Part shown: positions 40,614-48,709 of the stretch, one piece after another
How positions within the stretch are numbered: the stretch's first letter is position 1
Layout: each line of letters starts with the position of its first letter
Source of the DNA: Kutzneria viridogrisea
GTDB lineage: Bacteria > Actinomycetota > Actinomycetes > Mycobacteriales > Pseudonocardiaceae
Direction: 5' to 3'
NCBI GenBank assembly: GCA_014138725.1
Contig: JACJID010000002.1
Location: 572,001 to 636,000 of the forward strand
DNA: 64,000 nucleotides
Notes under the pieces: generated by a model
Told to the model about the DNA's origin: nothing
Seen by the model: only the letters and a program-made list of their open reading frames with translations
Database searches by the model: none
Made by a program: the position numbers and the translations under genes

Positions 40614-40757
40614 GCGGGACTCGCGCACGGCTGGGCGGGACTCGCGCACGGCTGGGCGGGACTCGCGGGCGGCAGGGCGGGACTCGCGCGGTTGTGGGCG
40701 GGACTCGCAGGCACGAAGCCGGCGTGTCCCGCCCACAGGGCGACGAGTCCCGTTCTC
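40614..40757. repeat. Five 21-bp tandem repeats with inverted partners
   Basis: Units starting at 40614, 40635, 40656, 40677 and 40698 follow GCGGGACTCGCGCACGGCTG plus one G, the first two identical and the rest diverged. Inverted forms GTCCCGCCC and GAGTCCCG follow at 40735-40752, so the block can fold into alternative hairpins. It separates pgm-GNAT from the convergent crotonase gene and probably terminates both. The same GCGGGACTCGC word occurs at 25949. Confidence 0.85.
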
Positions 40758-41586
40758 AGCGGCCCTGGAACTCCGGCGGGCGGCGCTCGACGAAGGCCTG
40801 CACGGCCTCGCCCAGGTCCTTGCTCGGCAGGAACGCGGCGTTCCAGGCGCCGACGTAGCGCAGACCGGCGGCGACCTGCGGGCCCCGCACGGCGTCGAGC
40901 ACGTCCTTGGCACCCTGCACCACCAGCGGCGGGTTGGCGGCGATCTCGGCGGCCAGTTCGCGCGCGGCCCGCAGCGTGGCCTCCTGGTCCGGGTACACGT
41001 CGTTGACCAGGCCGATCCGCTCGGCGCGGCGGGCGTCCACGTCCTTGCCGGTGAAGGCCAGCTCCCGCAGATGGCCCTCGCCGATGATGCCGGCGAGCCG
41101 CTGCAGGCTGCCCAGGTCGGCGACGATGGCCACCTTGACCTCGCGCACGCTGAACTTGGCGTCCTCGCTGGCCACCCGGATGTCGGCGGCGGCGACCACG
41201 TCCACCCCGCCGCCGATGCACCAGCCGGACACCGCGGCGATCACCGGCTTGCGGCAGGCCGCGACCGAGGTGACGGCCTGCTGAAGGCGGCGCAGGTCGT
41301 CCAGGAAGCGGGTGCGCGGCTCGGCCAGCGCCTGGTCACCCAGCAGCTCGGCCCAGCTGGGCATCATGGCGGGCAGGTCCAGCCCGTAGGAGAAGTGCTT
41401 GCCGCTGCCGGTCAGCACGACCGCGCGGACCTGCGGGTCGGCGTCCAGGGCGCCGAACACCAGCGGCAGCTCGCGCCAGAAGTCCGGCCCCATGGCGTTG
41501 CCCTTGCCGGGCCCGAGCAGCGTGACCTCGGCGACGTGTCCCCTGACCTCGACGGACAGGGACACGAGCTTCTCATCTTCCAGCAT
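40756..41586 (-). CDS. Enoyl-CoA hydratase/isomerase (crotonase) family protein
   Basis: A 276-residue crotonase-fold enzyme of beta-oxidation type. The first oxyanion region reads GSGKHFSYGLDLPAMM, and the second is AAVSGWCIGGGVDVVAAADI. The Asp and Glu positions fit a dienoyl-CoA isomerase (ECH1-like) better than a hydratase: DIRVASEDAKFSVREVKVAIVADLGSLQRL, with the Val-Ala-Asp form of ECH1 homologues. The ATG overlaps the stop of the upstream monooxygenase gene by one base (TAATG), so the two form an operon. The substrate is probably an unsaturated fatty-acyl or steroid-derived CoA, inferred from the cluster. Confidence 0.88.
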   Translation of the reverse strand: MLEDEKLVSLSVEVRGHVAEVTLLGPGKGNAMGPDFWRELPLVFGALDADPQVRAVVLTGSGKHFSYGLDLPAMMPSWAELLGDQALAEPRTRFLDDLRRLQQAVTSVAACRKPVIAAVSGWCIGGGVDVVAAADIRVASEDAKFSVREVKVAIVADLGSLQRLAGIIGEGHLRELAFTGKDVDARRAERIGLVNDVYPDQEATLRAARELAAEIAANPPLVVQGAKDVLDAVRGPQVAAGLRYVGAWNAAFLPSKDLGEAVQAFVERRPPEFQGR

Positions 41587-42920
41587 TACTGGACGGTAAC
41601 CGACGGCTTCGGGCGGCTGTCAACCGCACGGGCCCTGCGCAGCTCGGCGAGGTAGTCCAGGAAGTCGACCTGGATGGTGTGCCGCTTGGAGCTGACGTAG
41701 CGGCGCCGCAGCGCGGCCCGGTACTCGCGGATCTCCCGGTGCATGGCCGCGGTGCCGGGCAGCCGGACCCGGCCCTGGATCAGGTCGGCGATCCAGTGCG
41801 ACTGGGCCTCGGCCAGCGGCATGATCGCGCCGAGGGGCTGGATCAGGCCCAGGAAGTACAGCCCGGGGTGGTCCGGGGGCACGACCCGGTGGAACAGCGC
41901 GACCTCGTTGTCCGCGCTGGTGATCACCGACTCGTCCAGGAACGGGAAGGTGATCCGGTACCCGGTGCAGTACACGACAACGTCGATCCGCTCGCTGGAG
42001 CCGTCCACGAAGTGCACGGTGTCGCCCTCGAACCGGGCGATGTTCGGCCGCACGGCGATGTCCCCGTGGCCCAGGCGGGTCAGCAGGTCGTCGGAGATCG
42101 TCGGGTGGGCCGAGAGCACCTTGTGGTCCGGCTCGGGCAGGCCGAAGCCGGTGACCCTGCCGCGCGCCACCGCGAGCAGCAGGCGCAGGGTCAGCCGCCG
42201 CAACCAGAACGGGCCCTTGGCCACCGGCGAGGTGGTGAGGTGGTCGGTGGGCACGCCGAACAGGTACTTGGGCAGGATGTGTGCCCCGCGCCGCATCGCC
42301 AGGAAGGTCCGCTCCGCCACGCGCGAGGTCTCCACCGCGATGTCGCAGGCGGAGTTGCCGATGCCCAGTACCAGCACGCGCTTGCCCACGTACGGCTGGA
42401 ACTCGCGGTAGTGGTGGGAGTGCACCTGCTCCCCGGTGAACGTGTCGGCCCCGGGGAAGGCCGGATCGGGCCAGCGCGGGTTCCAGTGGTGGCCGTTGGC
42501 GACCAGCACCGAGTGGTAGTGCTCGGTGTGCTCGGTGCCGCAATCCCGTTGCCGCGTGGTGACTTCGTAGCCCCCGCCCGGTGCGGGCCGCACGGCGGTG
42601 ACCTCGGTGCGGAAGGTGATCCGCTCGCGCAGCCCGAAGTGGTCGACGAAGTCGTCGAAGTAGCGCGCGATCTGGAAGTGGCTGGGATAGGCGGGCAGGT
42701 CCTCGGCCATCGGGTAGCTGGCGTACTGCATCAGCTGGCGAGAGGTGTTGATGTGCAGGGACCGGTACGCCGAGGACATGTTGTTGTCGTTGCCGTACCG
42801 CCAGTTCCCGCCCACCTCGGAGCCGACCTCGAAGCAGTCGAAGCCGATGCCGCGTTCGGCGAGCACCTGGCAGGCCGCGATGCCGGAGGACCCCGCCCCG
42901 ATGATGCAGACCTCGCCCAT
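41586..42920 (-). CDS. Flavin-containing monooxygenase
   Basis: A 444-residue FAD/NADPH monooxygenase. The FAD site is GEVCIIGAGSSGIAACQVLA at the N-terminus, the FMO fingerprint is FTGEQVHSHHYREF (FxGxxxHxxxY form), and the NADPH site is VLVLGIGNSACDIAVE. The ATG MGEVCII is used; an in-frame upstream start would cover the operator. It heads an operon with the crotonase gene and is divergent from a TetR gene. An operator palindrome lies 23 bases upstream of its start. The substrate is unknown; Baeyer-Villiger-type oxidation of a ketone is possible. Confidence 0.92.
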   Translation of the reverse strand: MGEVCIIGAGSSGIAACQVLAERGIGFDCFEVGSEVGGNWRYGNDNNMSSAYRSLHINTSRQLMQYASYPMAEDLPAYPSHFQIARYFDDFVDHFGLRERITFRTEVTAVRPAPGGGYEVTTRQRDCGTEHTEHYHSVLVANGHHWNPRWPDPAFPGADTFTGEQVHSHHYREFQPYVGKRVLVLGIGNSACDIAVETSRVAERTFLAMRRGAHILPKYLFGVPTDHLTTSPVAKGPFWLRRLTLRLLLAVARGRVTGFGLPEPDHKVLSAHPTISDDLLTRLGHGDIAVRPNIARFEGDTVHFVDGSSERIDVVVYCTGYRITFPFLDESVITSADNEVALFHRVVPPDHPGLYFLGLIQPLGAIMPLAEAQSHWIADLIQGRVRLPGTAAMHREIREYRAALRRRYVSSKRHTIQVDFLDYLAELRRARAVDSRPKPSVTVQ

Positions 42921-42942
42921 GCGCCGCCTCCCCGTCGAGGTT

Positions 42943-42958
42943 ATGACCAGGTGGTCAT
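42943..42958. promoter_or_regulatory. TetR operator, site 1
   Basis: ATGACCAGGTGGTCAT has perfect seven-base arms around GG. It is 23 bases from the monooxygenase ATG. It matches site 2 at 14 of 16 positions. A further inverted repeat GTTGAC-N7-GTCAAC (42976-42994) lies between the two sites. Confidence 0.8.
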
Positions 42959-43044
42959 TGCGCAGCATCGACCCGGTTGACCAGCACTGTCAACAACAAC
43001 CCCCCGTACGGTGCACGCCCTGTTGACAGGGGTCCGGCCCCGTG

Positions 43045-43060
43045 GTGACCTGGTGGTCAT
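43045..43060. promoter_or_regulatory. TetR operator, site 2, overlapping the tetR start
   Basis: GTGACCTGGTGGTCAT differs from site 1 at two of 16 positions and ends inside the ATG at 43059. Binding here would block the regulator's own expression, while site 1 would block the divergent operon. Confidence 0.75.
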
Positions 43061-43718
43061 GCCGACGAGCACCTGGCACAACCTCGAGGTCGAGCGCCGC
43101 GAACGGGTGCTCGACGCCGCGATGGCCGAGTTCGGCGCCCACGGCTACTCCGCGGGCAGCCTGAACGTCATCGCCCGCAACGCCGGCGTGGCGAAGGGCT
43201 CGCTGTTCCAGTACTTCACCGACAAGTTCGACTTCTACGCGCACGTCACCGAACACGTCGCGGCACAGGTGCGCGCGGCCATGCAGCCCTGGCTCGTGCT
43301 GCCCGCGGGCCGCCCGTTCGCCGAGTTCCTGCTCGACGGGGTGATGGCCTGGATCGACTACTTCGGCAGCCACCCGGTGCAGCGCGGGGTCACCGCGGCC
43401 ACCATGCTGGAGATGGACCCCACCGTGCGGGCGGCCGTGCGCACGCCCGTGCACCGCATGTACGGCGAAGGTCTGCGGCCCTTGCTGGAGCAGGCCCGCC
43501 AGGTGGGTGAACTGCCCGCCGACACGGATCTGGAGATCGTGCTGGCGATGCTGGTGATGGTGCTGCCACAGCTGGCCCTGGCCCCGTTCGAGCCCGGGCT
43601 GGACCCGGTCATCCCCCTGTACGGCAAGACTTCCGCCGAGCTGCGGGCGCCGGTCCGCCGACTGCTCGGCGCCACCCTGCGAGGTGATCCGCGATGGTCC
43701 ACTACGACGTCCTCGTGA
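43059..43718 (+). CDS. TetR family regulator of the divergent monooxygenase operon
   Basis: A 219-residue TetR-type repressor. The helix-turn-helix domain (about residues 12-56) contains RVLDAAMAEFGAHGYSAGSL, VIARNAGVAKGSLFQYFTDK. The larger C-terminal ligand domain includes MAWIDYFGSHPVQRGVTAAT. The ATG MPTSTWHNLE is preferred; earlier starts exist but would run through operator site 2. It is divergent from the monooxygenase-crotonase operon and its 3' end overlaps the ChoD-like gene by 25 bases, so the oxidase shares its transcript. The signal molecule is probably a lipid acid or CoA ester. Confidence 0.92.
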   Translation: MPTSTWHNLEVERRERVLDAAMAEFGAHGYSAGSLNVIARNAGVAKGSLFQYFTDKFDFYAHVTEHVAAQVRAAMQPWLVLPAGRPFAEFLLDGVMAWIDYFGSHPVQRGVTAATMLEMDPTVRAAVRTPVHRMYGEGLRPLLEQARQVGELPADTDLEIVLAMLVMVLPQLALAPFEPGLDPVIPLYGKTSAELRAPVRRLLGATLRGDPRWSTTTSS

Positions 43719-45373
43719 TCGGCTCCGGGTTCGGCGGCAGCGTCACGGCGCTGCGGCTGACCGAGAAGGGCTACCGGGTCGGCGTGCTGGAGGCGGGCCG
43801 CCGGTTCGAGGACTCCAACTACGCCAAGAACTCCTGGCACGTCCGGGACTACCTGTTCGCGCCCGGCCTGGGCTGTTACGGCATCCTGCGCATCACCGCC
43901 CTGCGCGACGTGTTGGTCTACAGCGGGGCCGGGGTGGGCGGCGGTTCCCTGGGTTACGCCAACACCCTGTACGAGCCGCCGGAGCCGTTCTACCGGGACG
44001 CGCAGTGGGCGCACATCACCGACTGGCGTGCCGAGCTGGCCCCGTACTACGACCAGGCCAAGCGCATGCTGGGCGTGGTAGAGAACCCGGCGACGACGGC
44101 GCCCGACCGGGTGCTGCGGGCGGTGGCCGAGGACATGGGTGTGGGCAGGACCTACCGGCGCACACCGGTCGGCGTCTACTTCGGGGAGCGGGCCGGGCAG
44201 GAGGCCGAGGACCCGTTCTTCGGCGGGGTGGGCCCGCGACGCACCGGGTGCCAGCTCTGCGGCGAGTGCATGACCGGGTGCCGGCACAACGCGAAGAACA
44301 CGCTGCCGAAGAACTACCTGTACCTGGCGGAGAAGGCGGGCGCCGTGGTGCACCCGCTGACCACGGCGTGCGACGTGCGCCCGAGGGCGGGCGGCGGCTA
44401 CCTCGTCACGACCGTCCGAACTGGACAGAAGCTGCGCAGGGACCGGACCCTGTTCACCGCCGACCAGGTGGTGTTCTCCGCGGCGGCACTGGGCACGCAG
44501 CGACTGCTGCACAGCTTGCGCGACAGGGGTTCGCTGCCGAACATCTCGCGGCGGCTCGGGCACCTGAGCCGCACCAACTCCGAGGCCGTGATCGGCGTGC
44601 GCGCCCGCGGTGGCGAGGTGGACTACAGCCGGGGCGTGGCGATCACCTCCTCGATCCACCCCGACGAGGTCACGCACGTGGAGCCGGTGCGCTACGGGCG
44701 CGACAGCAACCTGCTCGCGCTGATGCAGGCGATGATGGTCGACGGCGGGCCGAGACGGCTGCTGCGCGGGCTGGGCCAGATGGCCCGCAACTGGCGTGAC
44801 CTGCCCGCGCTGCACACGCCGCGGCACTGGTCGGAGCGGTCGATCATCCTGCTGGTGATGCAGACCCTGGACAACTCGATCACCACCTACACCCGGCGAA
44901 CCCTGTTGGGGCGCAGGAAGATGACCACCCGGCAGGGCGACGGGCAGCCGAACCCGAGCTGGATCCCGATCGGCCACCGGGTGGCCCGCGAGGTGGCCAG
45001 GCGCGTGGACGGGGTGCCCGGCGGCACCTGGGGCGATCTGCTGAACATGCCGACCACGGCGCACTTCATCGGCGGCTGCCCGATCGGGGACAGCGCCGGG
45101 ACCGGGGTGGTCGACCCGTACCACCGCCTGTACGGCCATCCCGGCCTGCACGTGGTGGACGGCTCCACGATCTCCGCCAACCTCGGGGTCAACCCCTCGC
45201 TGACGATCACCGCACAGGCCGAGCGCGCGATGGCGTTGTGGCCCAACAAGGACGAGCCCGATCCGCGGCCACCGCTGGGCGCCGACTACCGGCGGATCGG
45301 CCCCGTGGCGCCGAACCGGCCCGTGGTGCCCGAGGCCGCACCGGGCGCGCTGCGGCTCCCGCTCACGCCATGA
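43694..45373 (+). CDS. ChoD-like GMC-type oxidoreductase
   Basis: A 559-residue FAD oxidoreductase of the cholesterol-oxidase-like ChoD branch known from mycobacteria. The N-terminal FAD motif is YDVLVIGSGFGGSVTALRLT. A cysteine-rich insert GCQLCGECMTGCRHNAKNT resembles a 2[4Fe-4S]-type ferredoxin loop and is characteristic of this branch. The C-terminus contains FIGGCPIGDSAGTGVVDPYH and NLGVNPSLTITAQAERAM. The start overlaps the TetR gene by 25 bases. Despite the name, sterol oxidation by ChoD-type proteins is not well established, so substrate is uncertain. The last 11 bases overlap the convergent TetR gene. Confidence 0.9.
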   Translation: MVHYDVLVIGSGFGGSVTALRLTEKGYRVGVLEAGRRFEDSNYAKNSWHVRDYLFAPGLGCYGILRITALRDVLVYSGAGVGGGSLGYANTLYEPPEPFYRDAQWAHITDWRAELAPYYDQAKRMLGVVENPATTAPDRVLRAVAEDMGVGRTYRRTPVGVYFGERAGQEAEDPFFGGVGPRRTGCQLCGECMTGCRHNAKNTLPKNYLYLAEKAGAVVHPLTTACDVRPRAGGGYLVTTVRTGQKLRRDRTLFTADQVVFSAAALGTQRLLHSLRDRGSLPNISRRLGHLSRTNSEAVIGVRARGGEVDYSRGVAITSSIHPDEVTHVEPVRYGRDSNLLALMQAMMVDGGPRRLLRGLGQMARNWRDLPALHTPRHWSERSIILLVMQTLDNSITTYTRRTLLGRRKMTTRQGDGQPNPSWIPIGHRVAREVARRVDGVPGGTWGDLLNMPTTAHFIGGCPIGDSAGTGVVDPYHRLYGHPGLHVVDGSTISANLGVNPSLTITAQAERAMALWPNKDEPDPRPPLGADYRRIGPVAPNRPVVPEAAPGALRLPLTP

Positions 45374-45932
45374 GCGGTGCCAGGTAGACGGTGGCGAAGG
45401 CGCGCACCGACTCGTCGTCCTCCAGCCCGAGCACGCTGGTGGGGTTGAGGGTGAAGGAGATCGCCAACCGCACCAGCAGCTCGGCGAGCACGCGCGGGTC
45501 CCGCCCGCCGGACAGCTCCGGGCCGCCCGCCTCGCGGTACTGCGCCACCAGGAACTCGCTGGCCGCCGCGATGACCCCGCCCGCGCGCAGGGTCATGTAC
45601 GGCAGCAGTTCCTCCGGGTCGCTGACCAGCAGCCGGGTCAGCAGCGCGTCGGTGCGCACGTAGCGCAGGCCCACCACGAAGCCCTCGACGAGCCGCTCGC
45701 GGGCGGTGGGCAGCGGGCCGATCTCGGCCACGATGCCGCTGAAGAACCGGTAGCTCTCCCGCACCAGCGCGGCCTGCACCAAGGCGTTCTTGCTCTCGAA
45801 CCGGCGGTACACCGTGGCCCTGGACAGCCCGGCCCTGCGCGCGACGTTGTCCACATTGGTGCGCCGCAACCCGTAGTCGCGCAGCTCCTCCGTGGCGGCG
45901 TCGAGGATCAGGTCTTCCACCGTCGGTTCCAT
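45363..45932 (-). CDS. TetR family regulator
   Basis: A 189-residue TetR-type regulator. DNA-binding part: ILDAATEELRDYGLRRTNVD, NVARRAGLSRATVYRRFESK. Ligand domain unremarkable, ending with LGLEDDESVRAFATVYLAPL. It starts 16 bases after the MPAB gene on the same strand and is therefore probably its co-transcribed regulator. A matching inverted repeat lies upstream of the MPAB gene in the divergent region with the acyl-CoA ligase. This is the common actinobacterial pairing of MPAB-family proteins with a TetR. Confidence 0.9.
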   Translation of the reverse strand: MEPTVEDLILDAATEELRDYGLRRTNVDNVARRAGLSRATVYRRFESKNALVQAALVRESYRFFSGIVAEIGPLPTARERLVEGFVVGLRYVRTDALLTRLLVSDPEELLPYMTLRAGGVIAAASEFLVAQYREAGGPELSGGRDPRVLAELLVRLAISFTLNPTSVLGLEDDESVRAFATVYLAPLMA

Positions 45933-45948
45933 GGTGCGACCGACGCTA

Positions 45949-46776
45949 TCAGGCAGCGGCGGCCACCCTGCGCATCGCGGCCCGGGAGCGCGGCGAGTAG
46001 CGCAGCCGGTGCGGCAGCACGGTCCAGACCGCCTTGACGACCTTGGCGAACAGCCGCAGCCTGCGCTCGTCGCGCGCGGTCCAGGTCTGCCCGATGCGCT
46101 CGCGCAGCGCCGGGTGCAGGGTGCCCACGCTGACCCACCACAGCAGCCGTCCCATCGGCTTGCGGCCCAGCCGGTACAGCGGGGCGGGCACCCCGGGCAT
46201 CGTCTCCGGCGGGTGGTCCACGAAGCCCATCAGCCCCTCGGCGACCGGGGTGATCTCCAGTTCCTCGCGGCACATGTGGTCGAGGTAGGCCTCGAAGGCG
46301 GGCCAGTCCCGGGGCACGTCCCGCATGCTGACCCCGTAGAGCCGGTACCCGGCCAGGGTCTCCTGGTAGAGCCGTTCCTTCTCGGCCTCGGTGAAGGGCC
46401 GCTCGAACAGTTCCATGGCGCGCACCATCGTCTCGAAGATCGTGGCGTGCGCCCAGAAGTACGTGCCGGGGTCCAGCGCGTGGTAGCGGCGGCCCTGCTC
46501 GTCGGTGCCCTTGACGGTGTGGTGGTAGCCGGTGATCCGCTTCGCGGTGGCCTCCGCCTCGGGCCAGTCGAAGGTGACGCCCTGGATCTCCGGCACCGAG
46601 CGCACGATGCGCTCCCAGGGCTCGCCGAAGAAGTCCGAATGTTCTCGAACACCTGCCCCGAGGCCCGGGTGCATCAGTTGCAGCAGACCGGCCCTGACCA
46701 GCAGCAACAACACCCTGTTGTCCCCGCCGTAGCGCCAGTGCAACGAGCGGGGGCCGACCAGGTCGGTGTCCGTCAT
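45949..46776 (-). CDS. Oxygenase MPAB/DUF2236 family protein
   Basis: A 275-residue protein of the latex-clearing/MPAB (DUF2236) family, which contains heme-b dioxygenase-like enzymes (Lcp) and fungal mycophenolic acid MpaB. Conserved parts are LLLVRAGLLQLMHPGLGAGV, with the conserved His-Pro pair, and DPGTYFWAHATIFETMVRAM, which contains the family's central conserved His. GGGAGG precedes the ATG by good distance. It forms an operon with the TetR gene downstream. The substrate is unknown; rubber or long terpenoid cleavage is possible but not shown by sequence. Confidence 0.9.
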   Translation of the reverse strand: MTDTDLVGPRSLHWRYGGDNRVLLLLVRAGLLQLMHPGLGAGVREHSDFFGEPWERIVRSVPEIQGVTFDWPEAEATAKRITGYHHTVKGTDEQGRRYHALDPGTYFWAHATIFETMVRAMELFERPFTEAEKERLYQETLAGYRLYGVSMRDVPRDWPAFEAYLDHMCREELEITPVAEGLMGFVDHPPETMPGVPAPLYRLGRKPMGRLLWWVSVGTLHPALRERIGQTWTARDERRLRLFAKVVKAVWTVLPHRLRYSPRSRAAMRRVAAAA

Positions 46777-46794
46777 GACGCCTCCCGAACCGAT

Positions 46795-46810
46795 GAGACG
46801 AATCCGTTTC
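46795..46810. promoter_or_regulatory. Putative TetR operator upstream of MPAB gene
   Basis: GAGACG-AATC-CGTTTC is an inverted repeat with one mismatch per arm, 19 bases upstream of the MPAB ATG and 90 bases upstream of the divergent acyl-CoA ligase. It fits a small TetR operator and is likely bound by the regulator at 45363. Confidence 0.5.
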
Positions 46811-46899
46811 TTTGTATCACGATTGCTCTGCTGTGTCACCGGGTACACCGGCCCGCCGAACTGTTAACGTCAGGCATCTCGGTGTGGCGAGGAGGATTG

Positions 46900-48657
46900 A
46901 TGTCGGCTCCGGCGGAGACGCTGTGCGGCGCCTTCCAGGCCACCGCAGCCCGACACCCCAGGCTGGTCGCACTGCGCACCCCCGCCGACGCGGTGGCCAT
47001 CACCTGGCGCGAGTACGCGGCGCGGGTCCGCCGCATCGCCACCGGCCTGGCCAAACTGGGCGTGGCGCGCGGGCACACCGTGGCGCTGATGATGGGCAAC
47101 CGGCCCGAGTTCCACCTGGTCGACACCGCGGCGTTCCACCTGGGCGCCACCCCGTTCTCGCTGTACAACGCCTCCACCCCCGAGCAGGTGCAGGACCTGG
47201 TCGGCCAGGCGGGCAGCCGGGTCGTGGTGTGCGAGCAGCGGTTCCTGCCGCAGGTCACGGCCGGGCGCGCGGGCACCGCGGTGGAGCACGTGGTGTGCGT
47301 GGACGGCGAGGCCGAGGGCACCACCTCGCTGGCCAAGCTGGAGACCAGTCGCCTGCGGGGCTTCGACTTCGAGCAGACCTGGCGCGCGGTCGAGCCGCGG
47401 GACGCGCTCACGCTGATCTACACGGCGGGCACCACCGGCGCACCCAAGGGCGTGGAGCTGAGCCACCGCGCGATGCTCGCCGCCGTCGCGGGCAGCAACG
47501 CCGTGCTGGACGTGGGCCCGCGGGACCGGATCCTGTCCTTCCTGCCCGCGGCACACGTGGCCGACCGCTGGGGCACGCACTACAGCCAGATCGTGACCGG
47601 CATGCAGGTGACCTGCCTGGCCGACCGGCGGGCCCTGCTGCCCGCGCTGGTGGAGACCCGGCCCACCGTGCTCGGTTCCGTGCCGCAGGTCTGGGACCGG
47701 CTGCGCGCCAGCGTGGACGCGCTGATCCAGGGCGAGGCCGACCCGGTGCGCCGCTCCGCGCTGCGCGAGGCCGTGGAACTGGGCGTGCAGGTGGCCCGGC
47801 ACGGCAGGCAGGACGAGGAACTCTGGTCGCGCTACCGGGCGCTGGACGAGTGGGTACTCGCCCCGTTACGAGCGATGATCGGCTTCGACCGGGTCAGGGT
47901 CGCGCTGTGCGGGGCCGCGCCGATCAGCGTGGAGACCGTGGAGTTCGTCAACGCGCTGGGAGTGCCCCTGATCGAGGGCTGGGGCATGTCCGAGGTGAGC
48001 GGACTCGCCACGATGAACCCCTTGGACGCCAACAGGATCGGCACCGTGGGCAGGGCACTGCCCGGGGTCGAGCTGAGGCTGGCCGCCGACGGGGAGCTGC
48101 TCGTGCGCGGCGAAGTGCTGCTCAGCGGCTACCGGGACGACCCGGCGCGCACCGCCGAGGTGGTCGACCCCGAGGGCTGGCTGCACACCGGGGACATCGC
48201 CAGCATCGACGAGGACGGCTACGTGCGGATCGTGGACCGCAAGGCCGAGCTGATCGTCAACGCCGAGGGCCACAGCATCTCGCCGACCGCCGTCGAGTCC
48301 GCCGTGCGCGCCGAGTGCCCGCTGATCGGGCAGCTCGCCGTGATCGGTGACCGGCGGCCGTACAACGTGGCGCTGGTCGTGCTGGACCCTGATGCCGTGA
48401 AGTCCTTCGCCCGCGACAACGGGCTGCCCGAGGAGCCCGAGACCTGGGCCGCCGACCCCGCCGTGCTGGCCGCCGTCGAGGCCGGGATCATGGCGGGCAA
48501 CGAACGTCTGTCCACTGTGGAGCGAGTTGAGCGGTTCACCGTGCTCGCCACCGGCTGGCGGCCCGGCGGCACCGAGCTGACCCACACGCTGCGCCTGCGC
48601 CGCGCACCCATCGCCGAGAAGTACGCCGCCGAGATCGAGCAGCTCTACTCGCCATGA
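46900..48657 (+). CDS. Long-chain acyl-CoA synthetase (FadD15-like)
   Basis: A 585-residue AMP-forming acyl-CoA ligase. The P-loop is LIYTAGTTGAPKGVELSHRA (Ala in place of the usual Ser), the adenylate motif is PLIEGWGMSEVSGLATMNP, the hinge is WLHTGDIASIDEDGYVRIVD, followed by RKAELIVNAEGHSISP. It matches the mycobacterial FadD15 and bacterial long-chain FadD pattern. GAGGAGG lies six bases before the ATG. It is divergent from MPAB-tetR. Its penultimate bases and stop codon TGA (48655-48657) fall inside a 53-nt palindrome that also terminates the transcript. Confidence 0.93.
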   Translation: MSAPAETLCGAFQATAARHPRLVALRTPADAVAITWREYAARVRRIATGLAKLGVARGHTVALMMGNRPEFHLVDTAAFHLGATPFSLYNASTPEQVQDLVGQAGSRVVVCEQRFLPQVTAGRAGTAVEHVVCVDGEAEGTTSLAKLETSRLRGFDFEQTWRAVEPRDALTLIYTAGTTGAPKGVELSHRAMLAAVAGSNAVLDVGPRDRILSFLPAAHVADRWGTHYSQIVTGMQVTCLADRRALLPALVETRPTVLGSVPQVWDRLRASVDALIQGEADPVRRSALREAVELGVQVARHGRQDEELWSRYRALDEWVLAPLRAMIGFDRVRVALCGAAPISVETVEFVNALGVPLIEGWGMSEVSGLATMNPLDANRIGTVGRALPGVELRLAADGELLVRGEVLLSGYRDDPARTAEVVDPEGWLHTGDIASIDEDGYVRIVDRKAELIVNAEGHSISPTAVESAVRAECPLIGQLAVIGDRRPYNVALVVLDPDAVKSFARDNGLPEEPETWAADPAVLAAVEAGIMAGNERLSTVERVERFTVLATGWRPGGTELTHTLRLRRAPIAEKYAAEIEQLYSP

Positions 48658-48703
48658 AAGTGCCGTTCCTGGCACCTGACGCCAGGAACGGCACTTTCAT
48701 GGC
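48651..48703. repeat. 53-nt palindromic element, subtype 1, copy B
   Basis: Perfect 23-base arms at 48651-48673 and 48681-48703 with loop ACCTGAC. The arms are identical to copies A and C. The element contributes the last sense codon and the stop of the acyl-CoA ligase gene and lies seven bases before the end of the convergent alpha-mannosidase gene, forming a bidirectional terminator. Confidence 0.95.
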
Positions 48704-48709
48704 ACAGCG

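Noticed and set aside
40614-40718. Possible CRISPR array
   Set aside because: The repeats are directly adjacent 21-mers without unique spacers, and no cas genes are near.
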